Part shown: in pieces, positions 34,287-45,259 of the stretch
How positions within the stretch are numbered: position 1 is the first letter of the stretch
How the letters are laid out: the number at the start of each line of letters is the position of its first letter
Source: Gemmatimonadota bacterium
GTDB lineage: Bacteria > JAAXHH01
DNA length: 46,621 nucleotides
Reading direction: 5' to 3'
NCBI GenBank assembly: GCA_026702745.1
Contig: JAPPBT010000007.1
Coordinates: 1 to 46,621, forward strand
Notes under the pieces: model-generated
Told to the model about the DNA's origin: nothing
Database searches by the model: none
The model's input: only the letters and a program-made list of their open reading frames with translations
Program-made: the position numbers and the translations under genes

Positions 34287-36503
34287 TCACGGCGTAAGGC
34301 CCGGAAGGCTTCCCGTCCGGTCGCCGATCAATTCGCCCAGCGCTTCCCGCAGCCCCGTGTAACGCTCGACGACCCGGTTGTTCTTCACTGCGATGGCGAG
34401 GGCCTTGGGCGTGCCGACGAGGACGGCCAGCGCCCGGGCCCGGGTCAGCGCGGTATACAGCAGGTTCCGCTGCAGCATGATGTAGTGGGTGCTGTAGAGC
34501 GGCAGGATGATGGCGGGATACTCGGATCCCTGACTCTTGTGCACGCTGATGGCATAGGCCAGGACCAGTTCGTCCAGTTCGCCGTAATCGTACCGGACGG
34601 AATCCTGGAAGGCGATGTCCACGGCCTGGTCGTCCGGGTCGATGTGCGTGATGCGTCCGATGTCGCCGTTGAAGGTCATTTTCCCGTAGTTGTTCCGCGT
34701 CTGCAGCACCTTGTCGCCCACGCGCAGTTCCCGGTCGCCCCGCTTCAACGAGGCGCCCGACGGGTTCAGCACCTGCTGGAGCTTCTGGTTGAGCTGATCC
34801 ACGCCGATATCGCCGCGGTACATGGGGGTGAGCACCTGGATGTCGTTGAAGGGATCGAGGCCGTACTTGCGCGGCAGGCGGTCCGTCAACAGCTCGGTGA
34901 TCTGATCCGCGCCGGCCGCGGGGTCGGGCTCGTTGATGAAGAAGAAATCGCCCTGGTTCCTGTTCTTCGTGTCCGGCATCTCGCCCCGGTTCACCCGGTG
35001 GGCGTTCATCACGATGCTGCTCTCCCGGGCCTGGCGGAAGATCTCGGTCAGGCGGACCACCGGGAGACGGCCGGCGTCGATCATGTCCCGGAGGACGTTG
35101 CCCGCCCCTACGGAAGGCAACTGGTCGACATCACCCACCATGACGAAGCGGACGGAGGTCTTCACGGCCCGCAGCACGGCGTTCATCAGGACCGTATCCA
35201 CCATGGATGACTCGTCGAGTATGACCAGGTCCGCTTCGAGCCGGTTGTCCTGGTCGCGGCCGAACTCCATGAGCCCCGGGTTGAACTCGAGCAACCGGTG
35301 GATCGTTTTCGCCTCGGCGCCGGTCACCTCGGCAAGCCGCTTGGCAGCCCGGCCCGTCGGCGCGGCCAGCAGCACCTTCGCGCCCACGCGGTTGAACAGG
35401 TAGACGATGCCCTGCACACAGGTGGTCTTGCCGGTCCCCGGTCCGCCCGTAATCGCCAGGACGCTCCGCGATGCCGAGGTGTGTATCGCCTCGCGCTGTT
35501 CCGCGTTGAAGGCGATGCTGCGTTCCTTTTCGATGTGCTGGATGTGTTCGTCGATGCGTTCGGGGGGCGGCGGGGAGCGGGGATGATCGACCAGGCGTGC
35601 GATATGCCTCGCAATGCCCTGCTCGGCGTAGTAGAGGGGCTGGAGATAGACCCGGTCTTCGTCGCGAAGGACGACCTCGGCCCGGACCAGGGCTTCGATG
35701 CCGGCGGGAATGGTATCGGCGTCGACCTCGAGTACGGCGGCGCTTTCCTCGGTGAGGGTTTCCAGGGGCACGAAAACGTGACCGTCGTCAGCCTGCGCAT
35801 CGAGGACGTACCGGATGCCGGCCTCGACCCGGGCGGGTGCTCCCGGATCCACCCCCAGGTTCATGGCGATCTTGTCGGCGGTCTTGAAACCGATGCCCCA
35901 GATGTCCGTGGACAGGCGGTACGGGTTCTCCGTGACCTGCCTGATGGCCTCGTTGCCGTAGGCCTTGTAGATCTTCACCGCGTAGGCCATGCTCACGTCG
36001 TGACCGAGCAGGAACTGCATGACATCCTGGATGTGCTTCTGTTCCTCCCAACCGGATCGGATGACGTCGACGGTCTTCTTCGCGATGCCCTTCACCTCGG
36101 ACAGCCGGCCGGGCGTCTTCTCGATGACCTCGAGGGTGTCCTCGCCGAAGTGATCTACGATCATTGCGGCCTTGGCCGGGCCCAGTCCCTTGATGAGTCC
36201 CGAGCCCAGGTACTTCCGCATGCCGTCCGTGGTCGTGGGCTGGATCGACTTTGATTCGACAATCTTGAACTGCTTGCCGTACTGCTTGTGGGTTACCCAG
36301 AACCCGGAGACTTCGACGCGCTCGCCCGGCGCGATCTTCGCCAGTTCGCCCGTGACGGTCAGCAGGCCGTCCCGCGTGGCCGCACGCGCCAGGTTCTCGG
36401 CGGTCCTGCAGGCGTCCGGTTCGGCGCGCAGCCGCGCCACCGTGTAGCCGGTCTCCTCGCTCTGGTAGGTGATGCGCTCGATGGTACCGGTGAGTATGTC
36501 CAT
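34287..36503 (-). CDS. recD2: RecD2-type ATP-dependent 5'-3' DNA helicase
   Basis: The 738-residue superfamily-1B helicase starts with the RecD2 OB-like domain (GTIERITYQSEETGYTVAR), then helix-hairpin-helix repeats at about 98-148 (GLIKGLGPAKAAMIVDHFG, VKGIAKKTVDVI), a feature of the RecBC-independent RecD2. Motor motifs: GGPGTGKTT (Lys359), LDESSMVD, VGDVDQLPSVGAGNV, SVHKSQGSEYP and YTALTRARALAV. It unwinds DNA 5' to 3' in repair and fork maintenance. The gene starts 21 bases after the ndk stop on the same strand, so it is probably read from the ndk promoter. Confidence 0.94.
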   Translation of the reverse strand: MDILTGTIERITYQSEETGYTVARLRAEPDACRTAENLARAATRDGLLTVTGELAKIAPGERVEVSGFWVTHKQYGKQFKIVESKSIQPTTTDGMRKYLGSGLIKGLGPAKAAMIVDHFGEDTLEVIEKTPGRLSEVKGIAKKTVDVIRSGWEEQKHIQDVMQFLLGHDVSMAYAVKIYKAYGNEAIRQVTENPYRLSTDIWGIGFKTADKIAMNLGVDPGAPARVEAGIRYVLDAQADDGHVFVPLETLTEESAAVLEVDADTIPAGIEALVRAEVVLRDEDRVYLQPLYYAEQGIARHIARLVDHPRSPPPPERIDEHIQHIEKERSIAFNAEQREAIHTSASRSVLAITGGPGTGKTTCVQGIVYLFNRVGAKVLLAAPTGRAAKRLAEVTGAEAKTIHRLLEFNPGLMEFGRDQDNRLEADLVILDESSMVDTVLMNAVLRAVKTSVRFVMVGDVDQLPSVGAGNVLRDMIDAGRLPVVRLTEIFRQARESSIVMNAHRVNRGEMPDTKNRNQGDFFFINEPDPAAGADQITELLTDRLPRKYGLDPFNDIQVLTPMYRGDIGVDQLNQKLQQVLNPSGASLKRGDRELRVGDKVLQTRNNYGKMTFNGDIGRITHIDPDDQAVDIAFQDSVRYDYGELDELVLAYAISVHKSQGSEYPAIILPLYSTHYIMLQRNLLYTALTRARALAVLVGTPKALAIAVKNNRVVERYTGLREALGELIGDRTGSLPGLTP

Positions 36504-36524
36504 GCCTGACCGGAGTATAGGCGC

Positions 36525-36986
36525 CTAGCGCTCGTCACTGGCGTAGACGACGGCGTCTTCCGCCTTGGCGTAGGTAAACAGTTCATCCCCGGAGAAGAAG
36601 CGGGGCACTTCGTCCCGCGCCGTTTCCAGGGAGTCGGAAGCGTGCACCAGGTTGCACTGAACGCTCATGCCGAGATCGCCGCGTATCGTGCCCGGGGCGG
36701 CCTGCCTGGCGTTCGTCACGCCGCACAGGCTCCGCACGACGTCCACGGCGCCGACGCCTTCCAGGCACAGCGCCACGACCGGCGTTTCCTGCATGAAGGA
36801 CTTGATTCGGGGGAAGAAGGGCTTGTCGGACAGGTGCGCGTAATGCTCGTTCAGGATCCCATCGGTCAGCTGCATCATCTTGAGACCGGCGACCTTGAGC
36901 CCCTTGCTTTCGAATCGGCCGGCGATGAGGCCGATCATTCCGCGCTGCACGGCATCCGGCTTGATGAGAACAAGCGTTCGTTCCAC
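36525..36986 (-). CDS. ndk: Nucleoside diphosphate kinase
   Basis: The 153-residue enzyme moves the gamma phosphate between nucleoside triphosphates and diphosphates. Signature parts are VERTLVLIKPDAVQRG at the start, AAPGTIRGDLG, and the active-site NLVHASDS whose His becomes phosphorylated. The start is GTG at 36986 with AAAGGAG nine bases upstream; the frame is open some 70 codons further, but that part is repeat-derived and absent from all Ndk proteins. The C-terminal tail (FTYAKAEDAVVYASDER) is slightly longer than in E. coli Ndk. A promoter and four 12-base repeats lie in its upstream region, which it shares with the divergent purF. Confidence 0.95.
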   Translation of the reverse strand: MERTLVLIKPDAVQRGMIGLIAGRFESKGLKVAGLKMMQLTDGILNEHYAHLSDKPFFPRIKSFMQETPVVALCLEGVGAVDVVRSLCGVTNARQAAPGTIRGDLGMSVQCNLVHASDSLETARDEVPRFFSGDELFTYAKAEDAVVYASDER

Positions 36987-37030
36987 GGATTGATTCTCCT
37001 TTAAATGTGAGTCGAAACAATGGTTTAAAG

Positions 37031-37078
37031 CCTCGTGCAAAGCCTTGTGCAAAGCCTTGTGCAAAGCCACGTGCAATG
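37031..37078. repeat. 12-base tandem repeat, 4 copies, in the ndk leader
   Basis: Units at 37031-37042 (cctcgtgcaaag), 37043-37054, 37055-37066 (both ccttgtgcaaag) and 37067-37078 (ccacgtgcaatg). The array begins just at the expected ndk transcription start and would be transcribed at the head of the ndk mRNA. Confidence 0.9.
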
Positions 37079-37103
37079 TAGGCGGCGGCCCCCGGAGTGT
37101 CAA
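37075..37103 (-). promoter_or_regulatory. Candidate sigma-70 promoter of ndk
   Basis: On the minus strand a perfect TTGACA (37098-37103) and TACATT (37075-37080) are 17 bases apart. The -10 box overlaps the last 12-base repeat unit, so repeat copy number changes would alter the start of the transcript. Confidence 0.65.
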
Positions 37104-37149
37104 CGGAAATGCCCCCTTTGCAAATCGCTTCGATGGCACAAAATTGCGG

Positions 37150-37178
37150 TGGACATTTCGAGATCCGGCCCGTATAAT
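37150..37178 (+). promoter_or_regulatory. Candidate sigma-70 promoter of purF
   Basis: TGGACA (37150-37155) and a perfect TATAAT (37173-37178) with a 17-base spacer, 39 bases before the purF ATG. With eleven of twelve consensus bases it is the best promoter in the window. No purine riboswitch is visible in the short leader. Confidence 0.7.
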
Positions 37179-37216
37179 GTCGGTGGACTTCATCTACATA
37201 CAATCGGGGCAAGGCC

Positions 37217-38626
37217 ATGTGGGAAGACGATGAAATTCGCGAGGAGTGCGGTGTCTTCGGCGTTTATGGCGACCCCGCAGCCGCACGGCTGACCTTCCTG
37301 GGGTTGTATGCCCTCCAGCACCGCGGCCAGGAAAGCTCCGGCATGGCGGTCTCAGACGGCCATCACATCGCATCCCACCGGGCCATGGGCCTGGTCAGCG
37401 AAGCCTACGAACACGGCGAACGGGTGAACGACCTCGATGGCCACATGGCCATCGGCCACAACCGGTATTCCACCACCGGCACGTCCAACGTCGACAACGC
37501 GCAGCCCTTTATGGTCAACTTCAAGCGCGGACAGTTGGCCACCGCCCACAACGGCAATTTCACCAACACTGGCACGCTGCACCTGTCGATGGAAGAGTCC
37601 GGTTCCATTTTCCGCACCTCGTCCGACAGCGAGATCGTCCTCCACCTCATCGCGCGATCGAACGAAGCCGATCTGCCCGGCATGATCGCGGACGCCCTGC
37701 GCCAGGTCGAGGGCGCCTATTCCATCGTGTTCCTGTCCGAATCGCAGCTCATCGGCGTCCGGGATCCCCGCGGATTCCGACCCCTGTGCCTGGGACGCCT
37801 GGGTGATGCCTACGTGCTCGCATCGGAGACCTGTGCCTTCGACATCATGAAGGCGGAATACGTCCGTGAAGTGAAACCCGGCGAAATGGTCGTCATCGAC
37901 GAAGAGGGCATCCGGTCCTTCTTCCCCTTCGAAGCGGCGGAACCGGCCGCCTGCATCTTCGAGTACATCTATTTCGCCCGGCCCGACAGCAAGGTATTCG
38001 GAGAAAACAGCGACAAGTTCCGCCGGCGCTTCGGCCGCCAGCTGGCGGAGGAACACCCGGTGGAGGCCGACATCGTCATCGCCGTGCCGGATTCGGCCAC
38101 GACCGCCGCGCTGGGCTACTCGGAGCAGTCTGGCATCCGGTTCGAAATCGGCCTGATCAGGAACCACTACGTGGGGCGGTCCTTCATCGACCCGGACCAG
38201 TCGATGCGCGAATTCACGGTGAGACTGAAGTACAATCCCGTCCAGGGCGTGCTGCGGAACCGGCGCGTGGTCCTCGTGGACGATTCCATCGTGCGGGGAA
38301 CGACCCTCAATCAACTGGTCAGGCTGATACGCGGCGCGGGGGCGTCCGAGGTGCATGTGCGGATCAGCAGTCCTCCCATCCGCCATCCCTGCTACTACGG
38401 GATCGACATGCAGAGCCGGGGCGAGCTCATCGCCTCGCAGACCCGGGTGGAGGAGATCCGCCAGTATCTCGGGGCGGACAGTCTGGGCTACCTGTCCATC
38501 GAAGGCATGGTGAAGACGGGTAAGGAGTATGGAAAGCCCGGGGTGGGCTACTGCACAGCCTGCTTCAGCGGGGACTACCCGGTCATCCCGGAAGATTCGC
38601 TCAGCAAGCTCATGCTGGAATCGTGA
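37217..38626 (+). CDS. purF: Amidophosphoribosyltransferase
   Basis: The 469-residue enzyme makes 5-phosphoribosylamine from PRPP and glutamine, the first step of purine synthesis. It is of the Bacillus type: a ten-residue propeptide precedes the nucleophile Cys11 (EECGVFGVYG). The PRPP-binding motif VVLVDDSIVRGTT is intact. Cysteines in PAACIFEYIYF, RHPCYYGID and GYCTACFSGDYP match the four that hold the 4Fe-4S cluster. The N-terminal glutaminase also shows QHRGQESSG and HNRYSTTG. Its promoter lies at 37150-37178, divergent from ndk, so two nucleotide-metabolism genes share a control region. Confidence 0.97.
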   Translation: MWEDDEIREECGVFGVYGDPAAARLTFLGLYALQHRGQESSGMAVSDGHHIASHRAMGLVSEAYEHGERVNDLDGHMAIGHNRYSTTGTSNVDNAQPFMVNFKRGQLATAHNGNFTNTGTLHLSMEESGSIFRTSSDSEIVLHLIARSNEADLPGMIADALRQVEGAYSIVFLSESQLIGVRDPRGFRPLCLGRLGDAYVLASETCAFDIMKAEYVREVKPGEMVVIDEEGIRSFFPFEAAEPAACIFEYIYFARPDSKVFGENSDKFRRRFGRQLAEEHPVEADIVIAVPDSATTAALGYSEQSGIRFEIGLIRNHYVGRSFIDPDQSMREFTVRLKYNPVQGVLRNRRVVLVDDSIVRGTTLNQLVRLIRGAGASEVHVRISSPPIRHPCYYGIDMQSRGELIASQTRVEEIRQYLGADSLGYLSIEGMVKTGKEYGKPGVGYCTACFSGDYPVIPEDSLSKLMLES

Positions 38627-38699
38627 CGGCCGCGGCGCCGGCCCATCCGCTCAGGGTCGCCTGCGCACTGAGGTGCCATTCCTGCGTGCGCCAGGCGCA

Positions 38700-39575
38700 T
38701 CACGACATTTCCGATTCCACCTTCTCCTTCTTTTCCCGGTCCGGGAAATAACTCAGGATCGTGGACAGGGTATCCCGCAACCCGGTCCTGGGCACGACCT
38801 GGTCGACGAAACCCTTGGTCAGGAAGAACTCCGCGGTCTGGAACCCCTCCGGCAGGCTCGATCCTATCGTCTGTTCAATCACCCTTCCGCCGGCGAAGCC
38901 CATCATGGCGCCCGGCTCGGCCAGGGTGAAGTCTCCCAGCGAAGCGTAGCTCGCCATCACGCCGGCCATGGTCGGATTCGTGATCACGACGACAAAGGGG
39001 ATCTTCTTCTCCGACAGGCGGTTCAACCAGAGGGAAGTCTTCGCCATCTGCATGAGGGAGAGGATGCCTTCCTGCATGCGCGCGCCGCCAGACGTGGCGA
39101 CCACGAGCAGCGGGATCTCCAGGTCGAGGGACCGCCTGATGGACCGTGTAACCTTCTCGCCGACCACGGAACCCATGCTCCCGGCCAGAAAGGACCCGTC
39201 GTGGATGGACAGGGAAACGAGCCTTCCCTCGATGCGTCCCGTACCCGATATCACGGCCTCCATCATGCCGGTGCGCTTCTGGTAGCGCTTCATGTAGTCC
39301 GGGTAGTTTTCCTTCTCCTTGAATTCAAGCGGGTCGACGGTGCGCAGATCCGTGTCGGTCTCCTCGAAGGAGTCCGGATCCATGATCAGGGAGATGTACC
39401 CCTGGTGGCCGATCTTGAAATGGTAACCGCAATGGGCGCATACGTTGAAGTCCCGTTCGAGCTCCGCCTTGTACAGCATGGCGTCGCACTTGTCGCACTT
39501 GACCCACAACCCCTTCGGGATTTCCTTGCGCTTCTGCGGGCTCAGTCCCCGCTGTCTTCTCTCAAACCAGGCCAT
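38700..39575 (-). CDS. accD: Acetyl-CoA carboxylase carboxyltransferase subunit beta
   Basis: The 291-residue subunit, with AccA, moves the carboxyl group from biotin to acetyl-CoA to make malonyl-CoA for fatty-acid synthesis. It starts with the typical zinc ribbon (Cys27, Cys30, Cys46, Cys49 in VKCDKC and NVCAHCG), then crotonase-fold segments VATSGGARMQEG, TNPTMAGVMASYA and EPGAMMGFAGGRVIEQT, which form the oxyanion and acyl-CoA sites. accA is not in the window. It lies 36 bases downstream of the purine nucleoside phosphorylase gene on the same strand. Confidence 0.97.
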   Translation of the reverse strand: MAWFERRQRGLSPQKRKEIPKGLWVKCDKCDAMLYKAELERDFNVCAHCGYHFKIGHQGYISLIMDPDSFEETDTDLRTVDPLEFKEKENYPDYMKRYQKRTGMMEAVISGTGRIEGRLVSLSIHDGSFLAGSMGSVVGEKVTRSIRRSLDLEIPLLVVATSGGARMQEGILSLMQMAKTSLWLNRLSEKKIPFVVVITNPTMAGVMASYASLGDFTLAEPGAMMGFAGGRVIEQTIGSSLPEGFQTAEFFLTKGFVDQVVPRTGLRDTLSTILSYFPDREKKEKVESEMS

Positions 39576-39611
39576 AGTTCACTCGCTTAACGCTGTGGTA
39601 CCAAAACCAAC

Positions 39612-40424
39612 CTAAACGCGGGTTGCCATCCGGAGTAAAAACCCACGGAACAGATCGGAGCATCGCTCTGCCGCCGATTCGACCGTAGTCACCACGTCAT
39701 CCGCGTCGACGGTTTCACCTGCTTGACCCGTCCACACATTGGATATGCACGATACGGCCACGGTCCTCATTCCGAGTCGCCGGGCCGCCAGTGCTTCCGG
39801 GACGGTCGACATGGTCACCGCGTCCGCGCCCAGTGATTTCAGCAGTGCGATTTCGGCGCGGGTCTCGAAGGAAGGTCCAGGCATCCAAGCCAAAATTCCC
39901 TGTTGGACGTGCTGGTTTCTTTGTATACTGATCTGTAGAAGCGAATCCCTCAAAGACGCACTGTAACAGGGTTCGCCGTCCGTATCCGATGTCAAGTCTC
40001 CCATCAGTTTAACGCCGATGGGATGGATATGTTGCCGTACGACCATGAGGTCTCCCACCACGTACCGGGAATTCAGTCCGCCTGCGGCGTTGGTCACGAG
40101 CAGCACTTCGACACCGAACCGGCGCATTACCTCGAGAGGATAGGCGATCTGCCGCGCGTCGTAACCCTCGTACAGGTGGATCCGTCCCTGCATCAAAATC
40201 ACGGATGCATCGCCCAAAGCGCCGAAGACCAGGTTGCCCTCGTGGCCTTTAACGGTCGATACGGGAAAATGGGGGATGGAACCGTAGGGAACAACGGATT
40301 TCTTTTCGACCGCCCGGACGCACGACCCGAATCCGGTACCCAGGATCATGCCGAAGCGGGCGGCCGCGAACCCCTTCGAACCCAGGAAGTCCGCAGTCGC
40401 GTCCAACGGATCATGACGGGGCAT
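39612..40424 (-). CDS. Purine nucleoside phosphorylase (trimeric, PNP-I type)
   Basis: The 270-residue protein splits inosine or guanosine with phosphate in purine salvage. Family motifs: GMILGTGFGSC (phosphate Ser region, slightly altered), VKGHEGNLVFG (phosphate-binding His), GRIHLYEGYDARQIAYPLEVM, VTNAAGGLN, GPSFETRAEI (base-binding Glu) and AVTMSTVPEALAARRLGMR with a later SCISN (base-binding Asn). Layout matches the trimeric human/Bacillus PunA type, not hexameric DeoD. It is divergent from the kinase gene with 64 bases between start codons, and probably heads an operon with accD. Confidence 0.93.
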   Translation of the reverse strand: MPRHDPLDATADFLGSKGFAAARFGMILGTGFGSCVRAVEKKSVVPYGSIPHFPVSTVKGHEGNLVFGALGDASVILMQGRIHLYEGYDARQIAYPLEVMRRFGVEVLLVTNAAGGLNSRYVVGDLMVVRQHIHPIGVKLMGDLTSDTDGEPCYSASLRDSLLQISIQRNQHVQQGILAWMPGPSFETRAEIALLKSLGADAVTMSTVPEALAARRLGMRTVAVSCISNVWTGQAGETVDADDVVTTVESAAERCSDLFRGFLLRMATRV

Positions 40425-40488
40425 GGCGCGGCACTTTCAAACGGTTACCTCGTCTCCTTCGACGGCTGAATGCAACAAGGAGTCCATC

Positions 40489-41184
40489 ATGAGCATCATT
40501 ACGGTCGCCCGGGAATACGGCAGCGGTGGGAGGGACGTTGCGAGGATCGTCGCTGACCGCCTCGGTTATGATTGCGTGGACAAGGAACTTATCGCCGAAA
40601 CCGCCCATGCCGCGGGCGTTTCGGAGGATGTCGTCGAGCAACTGGATGAAGTGGGCGAATCGCCCATTCGGCGCTTTCTCGGCGAACTGTTCACCCCTTC
40701 GACCGTCTACTCCCTTTCCCCGGAATACCCGCCCCTCATCTGGCCCTACGTTCCCGGCGACGACGAGGGGACGAAGGACCCCACCTCCCTGAAGAACACC
40801 TTCCTGGACCGGGACGAATACCTCCAGATCCTCCAGGATACCATCCGTTCGCTGGCCGACAGGCAGCACGTCATCATTGTAGGGCGCGGGTGCCAGTGCA
40901 TCCTGACGGACCGCAAGGACGTTTTCCACACCCTGTTCGTCGCGCCATTCGAGTACCGGGTCGACGTCATTATGGACGAGATGAACCTCTCGCGGGACCG
41001 GGCCGCCGAACTCATCAAGGAAAAGGACCGGCAGCGGTCGCTGTACCTTCAGCACAACTACCATCGCGACTGGAAGGACCCGACGCTGTACCACGCGGTC
41101 TTCAACACGTCCCGCACGTCGTGGGAGAACATGGCCGACATCGTGATCGACTTCCGCCGCAGACTCTTCGGCGACGACGAATGA
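40489..41184 (+). CDS. Cytidylate-kinase-like family protein
   Basis: The 231-residue protein opens ITVAREYGSGGRDVARIVADRLGY, the hallmark of the Cytidylate_kin2 family, whose P-loop GSGGR lacks the usual Lys. The segment VDKELIAETA and later IVGRGCQCIL and RDRAAELIKEKDRQRSLYL (lid with several Arg) also fit. These proteins are thought to phosphorylate nucleotides or related small molecules, but few have been tested, and it is not the main Cmk. The ATG at 40489 has AAGGAG seven bases upstream; the longer open frame from 40423 overlaps the PNP gene and is not used. Confidence 0.85.
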   Translation: MSIITVAREYGSGGRDVARIVADRLGYDCVDKELIAETAHAAGVSEDVVEQLDEVGESPIRRFLGELFTPSTVYSLSPEYPPLIWPYVPGDDEGTKDPTSLKNTFLDRDEYLQILQDTIRSLADRQHVIIVGRGCQCILTDRKDVFHTLFVAPFEYRVDVIMDEMNLSRDRAAELIKEKDRQRSLYLQHNYHRDWKDPTLYHAVFNTSRTSWENMADIVIDFRRRLFGDDE

Positions 41185-41288
41185 AAGCCCGTTCACCCTG
41201 ATGAACCGCCAAGAAAGATAACCCCGGTCAGCATATGTGTCAACCGGCGGCCGCTGCAGCGCGGACCGCAAACCGGTAAGGAACGGCT

Positions 41289-42104
41289 ATGAATTACGAA
41301 GTATCGGACTTCAACAAGGAAGTGGTCGAACAGAGCCACACGGTCCCCGTGCTGGTCGATTTCTGGGCGGAATGGTGCGGCCCCTGCAAGATGCTGGGTC
41401 CCGTAATCGAATCCCTCGCCGAACGCCACTGGGACCGGTGGAAACTCGTGAAGGTCAACACGGAGGAGCACACGGACATCGCCCGGCAATACGGGATTCA
41501 GGGGATCCCTAACGTGAAGATGTTCGTCGACGGCGAAGTGCGGGACGAGTTTACCGGTGCGCTGCCGGAGCCCATGATCGAGCAGTGGCTCAGGAAAGCC
41601 CTGCCCAGTCCCCATGCGAGGCAGTTGGAAGAGGCGCTCCGGCTGCTTGAAGCCGGCGACCGGGACGCGTCCCGCGAGATGCTGGAGGCTGTACTGGCAG
41701 CCGAGCCGGACAACGAGCAGGCGGCGGTCTGTCTGGCGCGGACCTGGCTGGATGAAGACCCCGGCCAGAGCCTGGAGCTATTGAAGCCCATCGAACCGGG
41801 CACGGAATACCACGACTCGGCGGTTGTGCTGCGGACCATCGCGGAACTCTTCCTTCACCTGGACACGCCCGAAAACCTCGAGGACACCCCGGTCCGGCCC
41901 GTCTATGTCCAGGCAATTGAGCATCTGAGGCGGGAGGAATACGACCTGGCCCTGCAGCGCTTCATCGAGGTGCTGGAGAAGAACCGGACCTATGACGACG
42001 ATGGGGCCAGGAGAAGCTGCGTCGCCATTTTCGGCATGCTCGGCGAGGACCATCCCACCACGCGGCAGTACCGCCGAGCGTTCAGCAACGCGTTGTACGC
42101 CTGA
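41289..42104 (+). CDS. Thioredoxin-domain protein with TPR tail (CnoX/YbbN-like)
   Basis: The 271-residue protein couples a thioredoxin domain with active-site WCGPC (Cys30, Cys33) to helical TPR-like repeats (about 115-270), ending in the DDGARRSCVAIFGMLG segment typical of YbbN/CnoX. E. coli CnoX is a redox-guarded holdase that passes clients to GroEL and has lost the CxxC activity; here the motif is complete, so it may also reduce disulfides. AAGGA seven bases upstream supports the start. The stop codon lies inside a 14-base direct repeat flanking a perfect palindrome; aceE converges from the other side. Confidence 0.9.
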   Translation: MNYEVSDFNKEVVEQSHTVPVLVDFWAEWCGPCKMLGPVIESLAERHWDRWKLVKVNTEEHTDIARQYGIQGIPNVKMFVDGEVRDEFTGALPEPMIEQWLRKALPSPHARQLEEALRLLEAGDRDASREMLEAVLAAEPDNEQAAVCLARTWLDEDPGQSLELLKPIEPGTEYHDSAVVLRTIAELFLHLDTPENLEDTPVRPVYVQAIEHLRREEYDLALQRFIEVLEKNRTYDDDGARRSCVAIFGMLGEDHPTTRQYRRAFSNALYA

Positions 42105-42158
42105 TCACACCTGGTCGGCGGGACGCGGCCGGGCGCCCGGCCGAACGCCTGATCACAC
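42097..42158. repeat. 14-base direct repeat around a perfect 18-base palindrome, over the thioredoxin-TPR stop
   Basis: acgcctgatcacac at 42097-42110 contains the stop (42102-42104) and recurs exactly at 42145-42158. Between them lies the palindrome CGGCCGGGCGCCCGGCCG (42126-42143). A shorter relative, tatcacacg, is found at 42212-42220 over the aceE stop. The palindrome can form a strong hairpin but no T-run follows on either strand. Confidence 0.88.
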
Positions 42159-42214
42159 GCTAACCCACGCTCTCGCGCCTTGTCGCACACGCGCGGACGT
42201 CGGTCAAAGATGTA

Positions 42215-44896
<2,682 letters not shown>

Positions 44897-44912
44897 ATCC
44901 AGTCCGTGGACC

Positions 44913-44951
44913 GCTGTGTACTATGGCTGTGTACGATGGCTGCGCCCGTGG
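44913..44951. repeat. 13-base tandem repeat, 3 copies, next to the aceE start
   Basis: Units at 44913-44925 (gctgtgtactatg), 44926-44938 (gctgtgtacgatg) and a weaker one at 44939-44951. They lie 17 bases upstream of the aceE ATG (minus strand). Confidence 0.8.
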
Positions 44952-44979
44952 CGTGCCGGAACCGCGCGGCGTTTTTTTT

Positions 44980-45048
44980 CGGGCCTGCACGTCGTTGTTT
45001 ATCGCGGTTGCACGCCGTTATTTATCGGGTCTGCGCTTCGTCTCTAAC
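44980..45048. repeat. 23-base tandem repeat, 3 copies, in the aceE leader
   Basis: Units at 44980-45002, 45003-45025 and 45026-45048 share the core tgcacg-cgtt-tttat; the third is diverged. Between 44897 and 45259 there is no gene: the region holds these repeats, a run of eight T (44972-44979), and candidate promoters for aceE and for the unidentified gene. Confidence 0.8.
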
Positions 45049-45066
45049 CGAATGAAACGTACATTC

Positions 45067-45095
45067 AATGTAGCGTTCCCGTACTTCGCTCGCAA
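45067..45095 (-). promoter_or_regulatory. Candidate promoter of aceE
   Basis: On the minus strand TTGCGA (45090-45095) and TACATT (45067-45072) with a 17-base spacer. The leader of about 165 bases would contain both repeat arrays. The -10 hexamer equals that proposed for ndk. Confidence 0.45.
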
Positions 45096-45140
45096 CAGAA
45101 ATCACGGTCGCGGACCATCCGGCGAGGCATCAGTTTTGTA

Positions 45141-45169
45141 TTGCCTGCGTGGGTCGAATGCGTCATTAT
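45141..45169 (+). promoter_or_regulatory. Possible promoter of the unidentified gene at 45260
   Basis: TTGCCT (45141-45146) and CATTAT (45164-45169), 17 bases apart; each matches four of six consensus bases. Confidence 0.3.
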
Positions 45170-45259
45170 GGGACATTGCCGCATGGAAACGAAACAAGCC
45201 CGAGACACCCGTTTCAGGCCTGGTTGACCCGGTACCCCAACGCCAATGAATCCACACCC

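Noticed and set aside
36987-37193. Longer Ndk protein starting near 37193
   Set aside because: The stretch includes translated 12-base repeats and the promoter; GTG 36986 has a strong ribosome-binding site and family length.
44940-44980. Intrinsic terminator ending in eight T at 44972
   Set aside because: Only a four-base stem can be drawn before the T-run, and no plus-strand gene ends there.
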